In this document: positions 1-10,769 of the stretch, piece by piece
Position numbering within the stretch: the first letter of the stretch is position 1
Layout: each line of letters opens with the position of its first letter
NCBI GenBank assembly: GCA_947044365.1
Contig: OX345636.1
Span: forward strand, 24,399,466 to 24,463,465
Reading direction: 5' to 3'
Length of the DNA stretch: 64,000 bases
Source of the DNA: Petrosia ficiformis
Lineage: Eukaryota > Porifera > Demospongiae > Haplosclerida > Petrosiidae
Made by a program: the position numbers and the translations under genes
The notes under the pieces: model-generated
Told to the model about the DNA's origin: nothing
Databases searched by the model: none
Seen by the model: only the letters and a program-made list of their open reading frames with translations

Positions 1-75
1 CCGAGTTTCTTGCTGTGTATGTATATATTTATTACAATTATAATTGTTAAAATTGATAACAAAGTTTTCTTACAC

Positions 76-335
76 GAATATTTTTGGGAACAACTTTTGT
101 GATGGGTTGCTTGGGTGTGAACTCTGTGCAAGAGCCACTGGAAGAACTGGTGCATGTTGCAGGTGATGATAACAGTGTGAGTGACTGCTTGTTTACAAGT
201 TTTTGCAATAAATCTTTCACTTCCAACATAACTTGCTTTAGTTCTCCAACTTCTGATGCCTTTACAACTGGGGATGGGGTAGCAGAATTGATCTTGTGGC
301 TTATATCCTTTGCCGAAGTGCACTCCTTGGATACT
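76..335 (-). CDS. Internal exon of an unrecognised gene, 3' part outside the window
   Basis: An open minus-strand segment is bounded by a splice acceptor (TTTCACTAG, ending near 336) and a donor (CGT|GTAAGA, near 75), so I read it as an internal exon rather than a free ORF. The protein has a leucine-rich helical stretch (VMLEVKDLLQKLV) followed by a Ser/Thr/Cys-rich linker and a basic end (KVVPKNIRVRK). The short heptad pattern suggests a coiled coil. I do not recognise the family. It may belong to the same gene as the acidic exon at 415-545, but the splice phase between the two does not fit cleanly, so this link is weak. Confidence 0.35.
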
Positions 336-414
336 TCTAGTGAAATTATAGAACACATTTTTAAAGTATAACATATATATATATATTACATAATGTAAGT
401 ATAACACTGTACAT

Positions 415-545
415 CTCCATTACCAGCTTCATCATTTTTACTACTGATATGGATATCATGGATATCATCGATATCACCACTGTCAAGTGGCTCTAGATCT
501 CCCTCTAGATCAGATAGATCAAAATCTTCTTTCTCATCATCTGTT
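415..545 (-). CDS. Acidic exon, function unknown
   Basis: Minus-strand exon-like segment after an acceptor (AACAACAG) near 546. It is strongly acidic (DDEKEDFDLSDLEGDLEPLD, then more Asp/Ile repeats), which is typical of disordered acidic tails. It lies head-to-head, 57 bp from the tnp2-type exon that starts at 602. A Ser/Asp-rich minus-strand ORF sits in the same position beside the near-complete tnp2 gene at 42198, so the two acidic ORFs may be a second protein of that element. That is inference from position only. Confidence 0.3.
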
Positions 546-601
546 GTTAGTTATAATTAACTGCCAATTCATAAAACCCCGCCTATATAAAATTAATAAT
601 C

Positions 602-730
602 ATGAGTAAAAGAAAAAAGATACCTTTGTCCTCATTGTGATGAAGACCTGTCCTACAGATCTTTTAACACTCACAAACAGCTATACTTCAACGAGAGTGA
701 AGGATCATGGCTAAAGAAAGTTAGACTAGG
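602..730 (+). pseudogene. 5' exon fragment of a tnp2-family transposase
   Basis: After skipping one extra A in an A run near 615, this segment reads MSKRKRYLCPHCDEDLSYRS and on to an aromatic stretch ending in a GS-W motif, then a donor (CTAG|GTGAG). The spacing of C-x2-C, the following His and the aromatic block matches the first exon of the tnp2-type gene at 42198 and the N-terminus of the decayed copy at 39208. No catalytic part follows, so it is a detached 5' fragment. The zinc-binding role is inferred from the Cys/His pattern. Confidence 0.55.
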
Positions 731-1003
731 TGAGTGGTGGGAAACAATGGAATGGAATATTTGGATGGAATACTGGATTTTGGCTGCAAATTATGTGATG
801 TGTGTGATTATCACCATAACTATCGTGTGTAGTCACTAATTTTAATGTATACACAGATGTTTCTGATGATATCACAAGTCACTTGTTCGTAATGATAATT
901 TTTAAGTTTCAATCAGAATAAGGATCTTAGAACAATATTTTTAAATTAATTTTCTATTAATTTTCTATTAATTTCTTTTCATTTCTTTTTATATCTCTTC
1001 CAA
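731..1003. other. AT-rich spacer
   Basis: I see no gene. The stretch has a tandem TTTTCTATTAA duplication near 950-971 and pyrimidine-rich runs just past the stop codon of the gene that ends at 1004; its polyadenylation signal could lie here but none stands out. Confidence 0.4.
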
Positions 1004-4000
1004 TTAACTGTCCAAAGACTTCTGGATAAAGTTGAAGGTTTTCTCAATGATATTGATTAAGCCACTGCTTGACAACACATCAATATGATTCTGTGGCTTC
1101 TCGTATACATTCAGGTCAATAACAGTGCCATCACTATTCGTTTTGGCATTGCACATTATTCCCTAAACAAAAACGGTAATAATTACTACCATGTAGCATA
1201 ATTTGACATACTTTTTGTCCTTCCAAATACAATCCAAAACGGCATGTTGGAACCTCGCATTTCTTTACATCATCGAGTGATGAACACAAAAGGTAGAAAA
1301 GTAATTGGCCCAACTGTGATGACGCAAGGTGGAATGGCTGAACTGAAGCAGCCGACCAGTGTTTCTTCCCCTTCGAAAGGAAAAAAATTGAGGCAAAACA
1401 AATAGGTACACAAACTCACTTCAACACATACAATGATGCTATTTGTCTTACTGTCCAGAATACAGGATACATCTGGCTTTCCCTAAAGCACAGTTCATGT
1501 AGATTATGATAATTAACTAAGTTGTATTGCTCTTACTTTTAGTAGGTACATGGTTTGGGTATACCCAACACCAACATCACTTTCACTGGTTACATCACTT
1601 GTATCCACTATAGCACATTTTCCTTCGATAAGGACCGATACTCCACCACTGTCATTGGCAGTTTTAGGATGACAACTAAATACATTGTAAAATACTTATT
1701 GTAACTAATTTAGAATCCTGTAGCAGATACAATGACATATTGTTATAGTATACCCATTACATCACCACCTGACTTTCTCTAATAAAATCTGAAACCTCAG
1801 GTGGTTCTTTTTCACAGCTTAATTAGTAATTTTTAACAAAATTTCAATTTTAGAACTTACATGGTTATATAAGAAGCATGTAAAGGACAAGTCAAATATA
1901 GTCTGCAATGTTGAAGGACAGAATTTACAAATTGTTTTATTTTCCCATTGGCAAATGAACATGCCGCTGCTCCTCTAGCACAGGTTGCCATGTCCCTAAC
2001 CTGATCGGGCTAAAATGAAAATTTTAAACAATGTCTCCTCAGAGAAAAAAAAACAAACTTACAACGTCATTAGGAACACCATGTTGCCTCAGTTGTGGCC
2101 ATGGTACTTTAAGTATCTGTGTATTCAACAGTGTGGATTGTTTTCTCAATTTACAATCAGTGCATCCCAAGAAAGAGCCGGGCCAATCCATATCGTCACA
2201 TGAAATATTAACATTGATTCGAATGTATTTCGAAATATGTTCCTCTTCATCTCGTACAATGAATATCATAGATTCACACCAGTCTTTAAATTGACTGAAT
2301 ATTCGTTTGTCTTTGGCATCAATTATTACACATTCTAAATTTAAAAATGCAAATTCAAATTGTAATCTTTTCAAAAGAAATTGATACCTTCAACATGTCT
2401 GCTTGATGATGATGATGAAGATGCAAAACTGTCATCAACTACAAAACCAATGAACAATAAAATTCAATAATAGATGTATAACACAAGTCAATGACACTAA
2501 AACATTAGGGCTGGGAACCGGCTGAGATTCTGAAATCAATTATCACCAACTTCAAATCAATTGATAATCAATTAAAATCAGCATAAGTAATTAGGCCAAT
2601 TAAGTCAATTAATGCAGAAAACTCCTCCCATTTCATGATCAAAAAGCCTTCCTGTCACTTATATTATATGCTTCTGTAATAATTAACATACAGACTTATA
2701 ATCAATAACCAGTAGAATTTTCCATATCGATTAATCGTCCCAGCCCGTGTTCTCATAGAGGTTCAAATAAAAAAACCAGTTGTATAATATCTATGAGAAC
2801 TCTAGTCATTTGACATATTGAACAACTTGGTAAACAATAATCTTCTTATAATTACATGAGCGAAACAAATAGTCACAAGTCCATAGGACAAGTGACAATA
2901 CACAGTAACAGGTATCTCAACAACTGTAATAGGTATCTAAGTGAATGTGTAGAAAACTGCAATTAAGCAATCAGATTGGTTGATTAACTACTGTATGTTC
3001 TAAGCAGAGAAAATGTTTTTCACACACAAAAACAAGTAAAATAAAACTTCCGATCATGTGAAATAACCTAGATCATATCATGTCTAGGTTATTATGTTAT
3101 CCAGAACGATAACATAAAATATCTTCATAGTGCATGATTTGAAATTCTAATTGGGATTCCTTGTTTCCGTGGTAGATAAATATACAAAATAAATTCATTT
3201 ATTCAATATTGTTTAATTGCATTTATTCATTTGCAGCTTATGTATTAAGATTGTAGCTAACCAACCAGAACTGGCATCAAAAGTTTGCTCATTAGGAACC
3301 TCCAACTTAGTTCAATCATCCTGGTACAGACTTTACCAGTGATGAAATTGCTTTATGCCAGTCGCGGTAACACCAGTGTTTTTAATAAGCTCATATGGCG
3401 CACAATTGGCCCAAAGAGCTTCTTTATTTGGCACTGCATAGTTCTCTCCTTGGGCCAGTGGCACAGTTAATTATGATTATATTGTCACTAACAGCATTAA
3501 CTCTTAGTTAATTAGCTCAAGATATATTCCCAATGGCACACATACTAATCATTTTTGAGCCAATTTGGCCCAAGCTTCAAAACTTATCAAAAACTTATCA
3601 AAAACTTTGGGTAAACACTATATGTAGGTTAGCCACAGTGTATATTTTAAGCACAGTATACAGCATACAACACAATAATTTGCTGTGTGGTAATTACTTA
3701 TTAACACACGTTTTTGTTTTTTTCGTAGAGGTGGTGTATTATCTGGAGAGGATGATCTTGGGGTTGCTGAGGAAGACGACTGCAAAGGTGTTGAACGGCC
3801 ATCTGCAAAATAAAGATGTCCATAAAGTTCACTTAGAACCTATATACATTCATACCATCAATTGAGCGCTTGAACACTCTCCACGAAGCACCCATATGTG
3901 TCAATCTACATAGAAAAGAAAACAACTAAAACCATCTACCATTTCTAAGAAACAATAAACATACTTGTGTTCTGAACCTGATTCTTCTGAACCTACAAAT

Positions 4001-4143
4001 AAAATTTATTGGGAACACAAAATGACATTATTCATATAATAATAATAGTATTGATATTCATATTTAGCAAACAACAGATTTACAATGCATAAACAAACAA
4101 ATTTAAATTAGTCTCAAAGAAAACAAATACCTTCGCTGGCCAT
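1004..4143 (-). CDS. PD-(D/E)XK nuclease-like protein, 12 exons, apparently intact
   Basis: I assembled 12 exons on the minus strand: 4131-4143, 3965-3992, 3856-3905, 3710-3802, 2388-2438, 2063-2334, 1861-2009, 1761-1817, 1537-1675, 1420-1482, 1212-1370 and 1004-1162. Every intron is GT-AG and all phases agree, giving 1233 nt: 410 codons, then TAA, with no lesion. Residues 1-80 are Ser/Pro-rich and disordered with a basic patch (RKKQK). Residues 79-235 form a globular part with several Cys. Residues 285-307 hold GKPD, a hydrophobic strand, then VCVE-GK: the P-D-(x)n-E-x-K arrangement of the PD-(D/E)XK nuclease fold (D288, E305, K307), formed across the exon 10/11 junction. A Gln/Leu helix (QLGQLLFYLL) follows, as in restriction-like and Crinkler-type nucleases. 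The gene assembly is strong; the nuclease assignment is motif-based inference. Confidence 0.7.
2506..2746. repeat. MITE-like insert in intron 4 of the nuclease-like gene
   Basis: The segment starts TTAGGGCTGGGA and ends TCGTCCCAGCCC, short inverted termini of a type common in animal hAT-derived miniature elements. The interior has ATCAATTA/TCGATTAA repeats. It lies in the 1.27-kb intron between exons 5 (2388-2438) and 4 (3710-3802), and explains part of that intron's length. I see no convincing target-site duplication. The rest of the intron (2747-3709) is AT-rich with no recognised feature. Confidence 0.5.
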
Positions 4144-4475
4144 AACTGAATGAATAAGCAGTGAAAAGGACAGTAACACGCTTCAACAGCCTTGTGAGAA
4201 GTAGAAAAGATGATAACACTCTTGAATAACCTATGATCAAGAATAGTATTGACTACAGTTGTTTACAAAACGTTTAGCAAACTCACCAGCAACCTGAAGT
4301 TTTTATGATCAACAATAACTGAATGAATAAGCAGTGAAAAGGACAGTGACACGATTCAATAGCCTTGTGAGAAGTAGAAAAGATGATAACACTCTTGAAT
4401 AACCTATGAGAGTTGTTTACAAAACGTTTAACAAACTCACCAGGAACCCTGAAGTTATTATGATCAACAATAACA
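4144..4475. repeat. Tandem duplication of about 170 bp upstream of the nuclease-like gene
   Basis: Two direct copies, about 4144-4315 and 4316-4475, both begin near AACTGAATGAATAAGCAGTG and run through AACACTCTTGAATAACC and TTTACAAAACGTTTA to TATGATCAACAATAAC. The second copy lacks a short internal piece. The array lies immediately 5' of the first coding exon (ATG at 4143), so it probably covers the promoter or 5' untranslated region. A GGTGAGTTTG donor-like site on the minus strand occurs in each copy. Confidence 0.75.
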
Positions 4476-4733
4476 TGTGCTCGCAATAATAATAAAAAAG
4501 CGCATGCGCGAACTATCACGTGTACAGTACTGGTCTACGCCTCGTCTAGCAATTCGCAACTGAATGAATTGAATTGCACATGCGTGATTTAATTTCGAAA
4601 TGACGACGTGCTCATACGAAAAGAGTTTGTATGATTCACAAATGAGAAGGAAGTGATTGAAATTACACTGTGATTTTTGCATCTATGGTGTTCTTATATT
4701 TAGTACTATGTATAAAAGTGCAAATTACAGTGT

Positions 4734-5400
4734 TTAAAATAATTCACAATTAGCATCCCCTCCTACCTTAACAAACACAGCCGGGGCCATCCAAGGGCTA
4801 CTGCTTTCCTCAATGATTCCCTGCTCCAGCATGCTTCGTATCTGTTGTTCAATTTCATTTCGGTAGTGGACTGGGATACGTCTTGGTGGTACCCGTACAG
4901 GTGGTCCTGTGGTGGAAATATAATGGTAATGGTTTGAAACAGATCCTTGAATTCGGCAATGACAACATCCATAGTGGGTTGTGAGCACTTGGGAAACTCA
5001 AATTTGACTGGGTCATCAAAGCGTGGTATAGCACACTGTGTCATTTGTGACTGTAGCAGCATAGAACTTGGTCCGAGTGCTCTGTGTAGCCTCAAATATG
5101 GGTTGTATATCACGTGTCAGCTCTTCCCGGTCCTTCGGTGGAGTGTTTCCTTCATACTGTTCTTTGCTTGTTCGGCTCTGAACAGGCATCCTAGTGAAAT
5201 CAAGTACTAGTCCACGTTGTTTGAGAAAATCAGCCCCCAGAATTACAGGGGGCCACCAAGCTTTTGACAACTAAAAATCATGGGACATGTGCAACTCTCC
5301 CAAACTCACTGGAGCTCGAATGTGGCCACAAATTGGCAGTGGTTCTCCAGATGCTGTCGCAACTGTCTCTTCAGTTCACTGGGGATTCGAATTGTATCTG
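4734..5400 (-). pseudogene. Ty3/gypsy retrotransposon fragment (protease end to start of reverse transcriptase)
   Basis: Minus-strand reading gives, in order, a retroelement protease-like end (PICGHIRAPVSLG, then VILGADFLKQRGLVLDF) and the start of a reverse transcriptase (VRVPPRRIPVHYRNEIEQQI, then LEQGIIEESSSPWMAPAVFV). These are standard landmarks of Ty3/gypsy pol proteins. Frames shift several times: near 5270 (stop after the HDF segment) and again between the protease and the RT start. The RT stops just after its first conserved block, and the rest of RT, RNase H and integrase are absent. The 5' side joins a hAT pseudogene near 5400. Confidence 0.8.
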
Positions 5401-7653
5401 TATCGAGATTATAAAACGATGCCAAGCTGGCCAACTGTGAAGGGTTGCAAGCCTGTACGGATTTCATTATTCCAATGTTTGTCGAATTAAACCTACGGCC
5501 TATCTCGGTGAGAAGTAAATCAATTACTAGAAAGTAAATATTCTGTTTCAAGGATTGGCTATTGTTGAGAGGTTCCCTTTGGCCTGTGCTGGTTTCGGAA
5601 ATGAAATCCTCCATTCTCTGTGGTCGTCTGCATTGTCTTATTGGTCTGACTTCTTCCGTGTCAATATGATGAAGATCAGCAACAGTTTTGATGTACTCAA
5701 ACGTGTTCTCATTTCGAAAAGACTTCAATGTGCCTATTGTTGATTCAATTAGTTCAGAAGCAGAACATAGATCAATATCTCTAGATTAAAGCTGATCAGA
5801 CAATGATTTTGTTAATCCCAGTAGTCGATGGAAATGACTAGACAAGAGAGAAACTTAAAACTGTTTACTTGATGGAGTAGCCCAACAGCCTCTATTGCTT
5901 TAGCCTTATCATCACCATTGGCAATGGATTCTAGTGTGGCTAAGACAGAGTCAAAGGTACTACATATGACGTGAATTACTTTTTACAGTCAACAAGAACC
6001 AGGTTCAGGCAGTGGGCATGACAGTGGATATATATTGCATGAGGAACCAGCTCTCTGATGCGCTGCTAAACTCCAGAGCAACATGCACTCATGACTGAAG
6101 CTCCATCACATCTAGGCTAAACAGGGACAGAGTATCGAGTATATAGTTTGTTAAGTATTTAGCAGTTAAGTTAGAGGCAACAACAAATGTCAGGAACTGC
6201 TCTACAACTGTAGGATTATTATGTGTGAAGATTGAAATCCTTTATAACATCTGTTATTCATTAAACTTAATTTTTCAAAAAAGTTTAGAAAACCAGTACA
6301 ACTAAAAATGTCAAAAATCGAAGTTGTTTATAATTATACTTATCAGTAGACATGATAGGTAAAAACGCTAAATTATTAAAAACATTAAGTTATTAATAAT
6401 TTCCACTGATGGGTGGGGCGTCTTGTTGTAATTGATATCTGAACAGTTTTTAGAGGGAGTTGTTTTTTGAAAAATTAAGTTTAATGAATAACAGATGTTA
6501 TAAAGGATTTCAATCTTCACACATAATTGTCCAAACTCTTCAATCAACTTCCTCTTTTAAACTGTTGCCATCGTGCTCTACATAGCGAACAACTATCAAT
6601 AGTTGTTCATTTTTACTCATGTCCTTTGTCTCGTCTGCTAGGATTGAGTAATAACCGGTTTGCTGAATACTGGTACATATTTGTTGCCTAGCCATGTTTG
6701 CCATGATGTTGAGTATTTCATTCTGTATTTTGGGAGTCGTGTATACAGCATTTCTGTTGAAGCTTTTTAGCTACAACTGTATCATGATTGGCTACAACAC
6801 TTAGAAACTCCTTTAAATTACCCTTATTCAATGACTTATTTGATTCGTCATGTCCTCGCAAGGAAATATCCTGTTGACTACAAAGAAGTATCTCGGCTAC
6901 TGTTCTGATATAGTGACGATTCATCTTTACCATCTCACTTCTGTTGTTCCCTAGTTGTTCCCTAGTTGTTCATCAACTGATCCAGTCATAGAAGTTCCTC
7001 TGAATTGTTCCCATGCTATAACTGCATTGTTGTGAGTGAGAAGCCTACCACTGGACCCAGTAGCATGCTTCCAATCAAGAAAACCTGTAGTGGTAAATGC
7101 TTTCTCAGGCCGACTGCTACCAATACTTGAAGAGCCAAAAAGGCAACAAGCATAACAATATACTGCATTTTTTTTAAACTGAATATTCAAGCCAGCTATA
7201 TTGGCTATACCAACTAGGATTAAACAATCGTGCTTTGCCGGACAAAATAGTTGTAGGAAATTTGCAATTAGATGGTTGACATGGTGGAAACTCTGCTGTT
7301 GGTGCAATATCGTCAACTACATTACTGATGGTGTTGGTGCAATCAGAGGAAGACGTACCACTAGAAAGCTGCATAGATAGATCATCATGATGATGTGCTC
7401 CTATTAGGGGCTCTTCTGTTGCAGTTTGGACTGATTGGTTACCAGTCCTTTGCTTCCCTGCAAGTTGATCCCGGTTGTACTGCCTTCTGCAGTAAAAAAA
7501 AGAAAGAGACCAATTAGACTATTTCATTTTTTTCTTTTTCATGGTAGTTTTTATACCTGATTCACTTGGCAAGTTTCTTGAAAGTTCCTCATCATATGTA
7601 TGTTGTCTTTTAGCACTTGGAAGGTACTCAAACAGTGACAGCTGTTTACTCAT
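5400..7653 (-). pseudogene. hAT transposase pseudogene, ZMYM1-like (TTF zinc finger / DUF4371 type)
   Basis: Start codon at 7653 gives MSKQLSLFEYLPSAKRQHTY, then a splice donor after SESG near 7556 and an acceptor near 7490. The next parts match the TTF-type zinc finger region of ZMYM1-like transposases (RLFNPSWYSQYSWLEYS, then AVYCYACCLFG), followed by the DUF4371-like region (LADETKDMSKNEQLLIVVRY) and the C-terminal part (LHHIDTEEVRPIRQCRRPQR). Reading needs several frame changes near 6950 and 6700. A 310-bp palindromic element splits it at 6218-6527, and the hAT C-terminal dimerisation end is replaced by gypsy sequence at about 5400. Confidence 0.75.
6218..6527. repeat. Palindromic MITE inside the ZMYM1-like hAT gene
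   Basis: Near-perfect inverted arms of about 65 bp start ATTATGTGTGAAGATTG at 6218 and end with its complement at 6527. The inner ends read TTAATTTTTCAAAAAA on the left and its complement on the right. The 180-bp centre has no ORF. Coding sequence similar to hAT transposases lies on both sides, so this is a later insertion. No clear target-site duplication beyond ATT/AAT is visible. Confidence 0.75.
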
Positions 7654-7803
7654 TTTAACACGTGGTTAAGTGATATTCATAGTGCATGTACTATACTATG
7701 AATATCATTATTGTAATAATTTTATTATAATTGTTAGTTGTTTTACAAACAGTAACTGTGATCCATGAATTTTAAAACAAGAAGAACATTTCAGTATATT
7801 TTT

Positions 7804-7860
7804 GATGGGGGGGGGGGGGGGGGCGAGGCCCCTCTAGGCCCCCCCTCAGTTACGCCACTG
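7804..7860 (-). mobile_element. hAT terminal inverted repeat with poly-G run
   Basis: The minus strand here begins CAGTGGCGTAACTGAGGGGG, a typical animal hAT terminus (CAGTGGCG...), followed by a run of about 18 G on the plus strand at 7807-7823. It lies 150 bp upstream of the start codon of the ZMYM1-like hAT gene and is its 5' end. The opposite terminus was not found, which fits loss at the gypsy junction. Confidence 0.6.
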
Positions 7861-8226
7861 CCAATGTCGAAGCATGAATTGATGCTTACACCAAAATATG
7901 TTAAATGAAGTTGTTAACATATGAAGGTCCCTCCTAGTGGGGTGGGGCTATCTGTAGAAAAATTATTGAGCATGCGCAGTTCAAACTGAAAAATCGTGTT
8001 CCTCGAGCAGCAACTAACAGATTTCGATTGACCCACCCACCCTCCCTCCCTCTTCTGCTGTAGCAATTCAGGCTATTAGATCCATTCATAGAAGTCGTAC
8101 CTCCACAAGGATCATGTAGCTATGACTTCATGATCCTGTGTGACAGGGCTGACCTGTAGCGGTAGGGAATATCCCCTCCCACTGAGTACTTACCCCAATA
8201 TAAGGGGCTTAGAATTGGGTAAAGGT
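7861..8226. other. Spacer between hAT terminus and Merlin element
   Basis: No gene seen. A short piece near 7876-7905 (GATGCTTACACCAAAATATG) recurs in near-identical form at 10010-10040, so the sequence flanking the Merlin insertion carries a dispersed repeat on both sides. Confidence 0.4.
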
Positions 8227-8234
8227 GAATGCCG

Positions 8235-9914
8235 GGATCAACTGGAATACACGGCACCTACTTAATTAATGCGTGGGAGCCCACAGGAAGTCACGTGGAG
8301 CGCGTACGCTGGAAAAATGCAGCGTAAACTGGCGGGAAATATAAAGAGCCAAAATGTCTATGTTGGAGCTAGGTCCAATTCTGTTTGGTGATGTGGAGAA
8401 AATAATTGACTTTCTGAGGCAAAAACAATTACTAGCCTCTACTATGGATTGCAGTAGGTATGCAAAATTTTATAAATAAAATTTATACTATAATAAAAAA
8501 TTATAATTATAGCAGTAGGTATGCAAAATTTACTATAATAAAAGTTATAATTATAATTGTAAACGAAATTTATAAATAATGTATAAGTATACATAATTAT
8601 GATTATTAATAAGCAAACTAAATAACAAACAATTAAATAAACAATCGAACAAAACATTCATTAATAGATGTAACATTGCCATGGATGAGCGACCACGAAG
8701 GGATGTCTCTGACCAATATAGTTGGTGGTGCAGACAATGCAAAACTAGGAAAAGTATCCAAACTGGCAGTTTTTTCGAAAGATCAAAACTGACTCTGCAA
8801 AAATGGTTGCTAATGATACGAGAGTGGGCAAAAGAATCCCCAGTTACTGATGCTGCTGACGAAGCAGAAGTTGACATTCGTTCAGCAGTTGATATATATC
8901 AATGGCTGAGGGAGATCTGTACAACAAAGTTGCTGCAGGCCCCAATAATACTTGGTGGTACTGGTGTGGTTGTACAAATTGATGAGTCCCTTTTTAGACA
9001 TAAACCAAAGGTATATATAAAGTTTCTAATGTGATATCACTGATATTTATGTCTTCATTTTATAGCACCATAGGGGACGACCAACAACCCAAGAGATATG
9101 GGTCTTTGGCTTGGTTGATACAAGCCACTCTCCTGCCCTTGGATATATGGAGATTGTTAATCGAAGAGATGCTGCCACATTACTCCCAATAATCAATGCA
9201 CATGTGGCAGCAGGTACCATAATTCATTCTGATGAGTAGGCATCATATCGTCAAGTATCAACATTGGCAAATGTTTCAGGCCACTCTGTGGTAAACCACT
9301 CTGTTACTTTTATAAATCCCACAACAGGAACGCACACACAACATATAGAATCGTATTGGAATAGGAGTAAAATTAAATTAAAGAGGATGAGAGGTTGTCA
9401 CGCAGATCAACTCCCTAGTTATTTAGACGAATTTATGTGGAGGGAAAGGCATGATCAGACTAAAAAACAGGCATTCTCAAATATTCTTAACCACATTAGC
9501 GTAATATATCCCATTTAACATTATCTGACAACAATAATAATAATAATACAGTAATTCATACCATTGCAATTATACACAACACATTATCACAAAAAAAAAT
9601 CATGCCACTTTTGTCATTAGGTAATCAAATTTCATAATTGGTTTATTCTACAATTAATTTCAATTTCAATTAATTTTCACCTTTTAGTAGCTAAACACAA
9701 ACGTACTTCACATACACCATATTTCAGTATACTTACCTATGAAAACAATAATCAAATAAAGTTCTTTATTAAGAGGTACTGAGAACTAGAGAGTAGGGTC
9801 TCTAGCTGTTCTTGCTCCACCCATAGCTTCATGTGACTTCCTGTATCCTCCTACGCGCTCCATGTGACTTCCGCGCATTAATTTTAAGTAGGTGCCCTGT
9901 ATTCCAGTTGATCT
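8235..9914 (+). mobile_element. Complete Merlin (IS1016/ISXO2-like) DNA transposon
   Basis: Left end GGATCAACTGGAATACACGG and right end, read inverted, AGATCAACTGGAATACAGGG define terminal inverted repeats; similarity continues inward for about 60 bp (GCACCTACTTAA, ATTAATGCG, GGAAGTCACATGGAGCGCG). The element is flanked by a perfect 8-bp duplication, GAATGCCG, at 8227-8234 and 9915-9922. TIRs, 8-bp TSD and a DDE transposase with IDES, DE and ESYWN motifs together fit the Merlin superfamily. Total length is 1680 bp, the size expected for an autonomous copy. Confidence 0.92.
8354..9518 (+). pseudogene. Merlin transposase with a single nonsense codon
   Basis: Three exons, 8354-8457, 8668-9010 and 9066-9518, with GT-AG introns and consistent phase give 299 codons. 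Exon 1 to 2 encodes a zinc ribbon: C-S-R-C, then WWCRQC about 20 residues on. The DDE/N catalytic core shows VQIDESLF (first Asp), IIHSDE (second Asp) and IESYWNR (Glu), and the C-terminus has the LDEFMWRERH block typical of IS1595/ISXO2-like transposases. The only lesion is TAG at 9237-9239, right after HSDE, where the second copy at 53.1-54.5 kb has Trp (TGG to TAG). Otherwise it appears full length, so this is a young insertion. Confidence 0.9.
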
Positions 9915-9922
9915 GAATGCCG

Positions 9923-10328
9923 TTACACAAAATAGGATTCAAGTAATTAGGTACACTAAGCATTAGCTAACCCCGTGCGGGTATGGGGCATCCTTTAGTA
10001 GCGTTCCAATGGATGCTTACATCAAAATATGTTAAACAACAACAACCAGTCATATGTGTTGTGTGTACTCTGTATCAAAAAGCCAGAAACAGAGTTTTAC
10101 TTATCCCTAATGGCTTGTTCTCACACACACTATTTATATAGTTCTACTTTGGGATCGTCTATCAGTTGCAGAAGTGCATAACAGTTACTGTCCGCCATAA
10201 GATTTCTCACCTGTTGATGAACAATGAAGGCCGGACAATTGTATAATAAATAATGTATATGTGACCGTCTACGAGAAAACAGGGCAAAAGTGAAAAATTA
10301 AATATTTACGGTACAAGCCAAAACTTGT
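9923..10328. other. Spacer between Merlin and pogo elements
   Basis: No gene recognised. It contains the second copy of the GATGCTTACATCAAAATATG repeat near 10010 and otherwise unremarkable AT-rich sequence. Confidence 0.4.
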
Positions 10329-10769
10329 ATAGTCAACCGGGGCTAATCCGCGACGGGGCTATTGCGTTTTCAATGTAAATTAAATTCAAACATTTGTACC
10401 AGATACGGAATAGCCCCGCTTAGGGCTATTGACAGTAACGCTAATAACTTTATAACAACTTACGGCACAAGTCAGATTCCAGTTCCATTCCATTCAGAAT
10501 AGAATTCTCTATTAATAGACACCTATCTAGACATCACAGCATGTTGAACACGTGAGTTATGCGCACAAAAAAAACGCCGTTTCCATACGTTTCAGCTGTA
10601 ATAATTTTAAATCATTGAACAGGACCACAGGAATTTGAAAGGTATGTACTGATTAATTCACCAATATTATAATTTTAAAATACATATTATATATTATCAT
10701 ACTTTAAAGTATTTTATTATAATTACATATACATATAAATTATAAAAATAAATTATTATTACTGACAGG

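Noticed and set aside
4283..4682. Minus-strand ORFs of 72-78 codons upstream of the nuclease-like gene
   Set aside because: They span a tandem duplication and have no domain; more likely promoter or 5' untranslated sequence.
7804..7823. Run of G as a possible functional G-quadruplex
   Set aside because: It lies in the hAT terminus directly behind CAGTGGCG, where poly-G runs are common in such elements; length may also be a sequencing uncertainty.
8442..8877. Minus-strand ORFs over the Merlin gene
   Set aside because: They overlap Merlin introns and exons on the opposite strand, and start with AT-rich Tyr/Ile strings.
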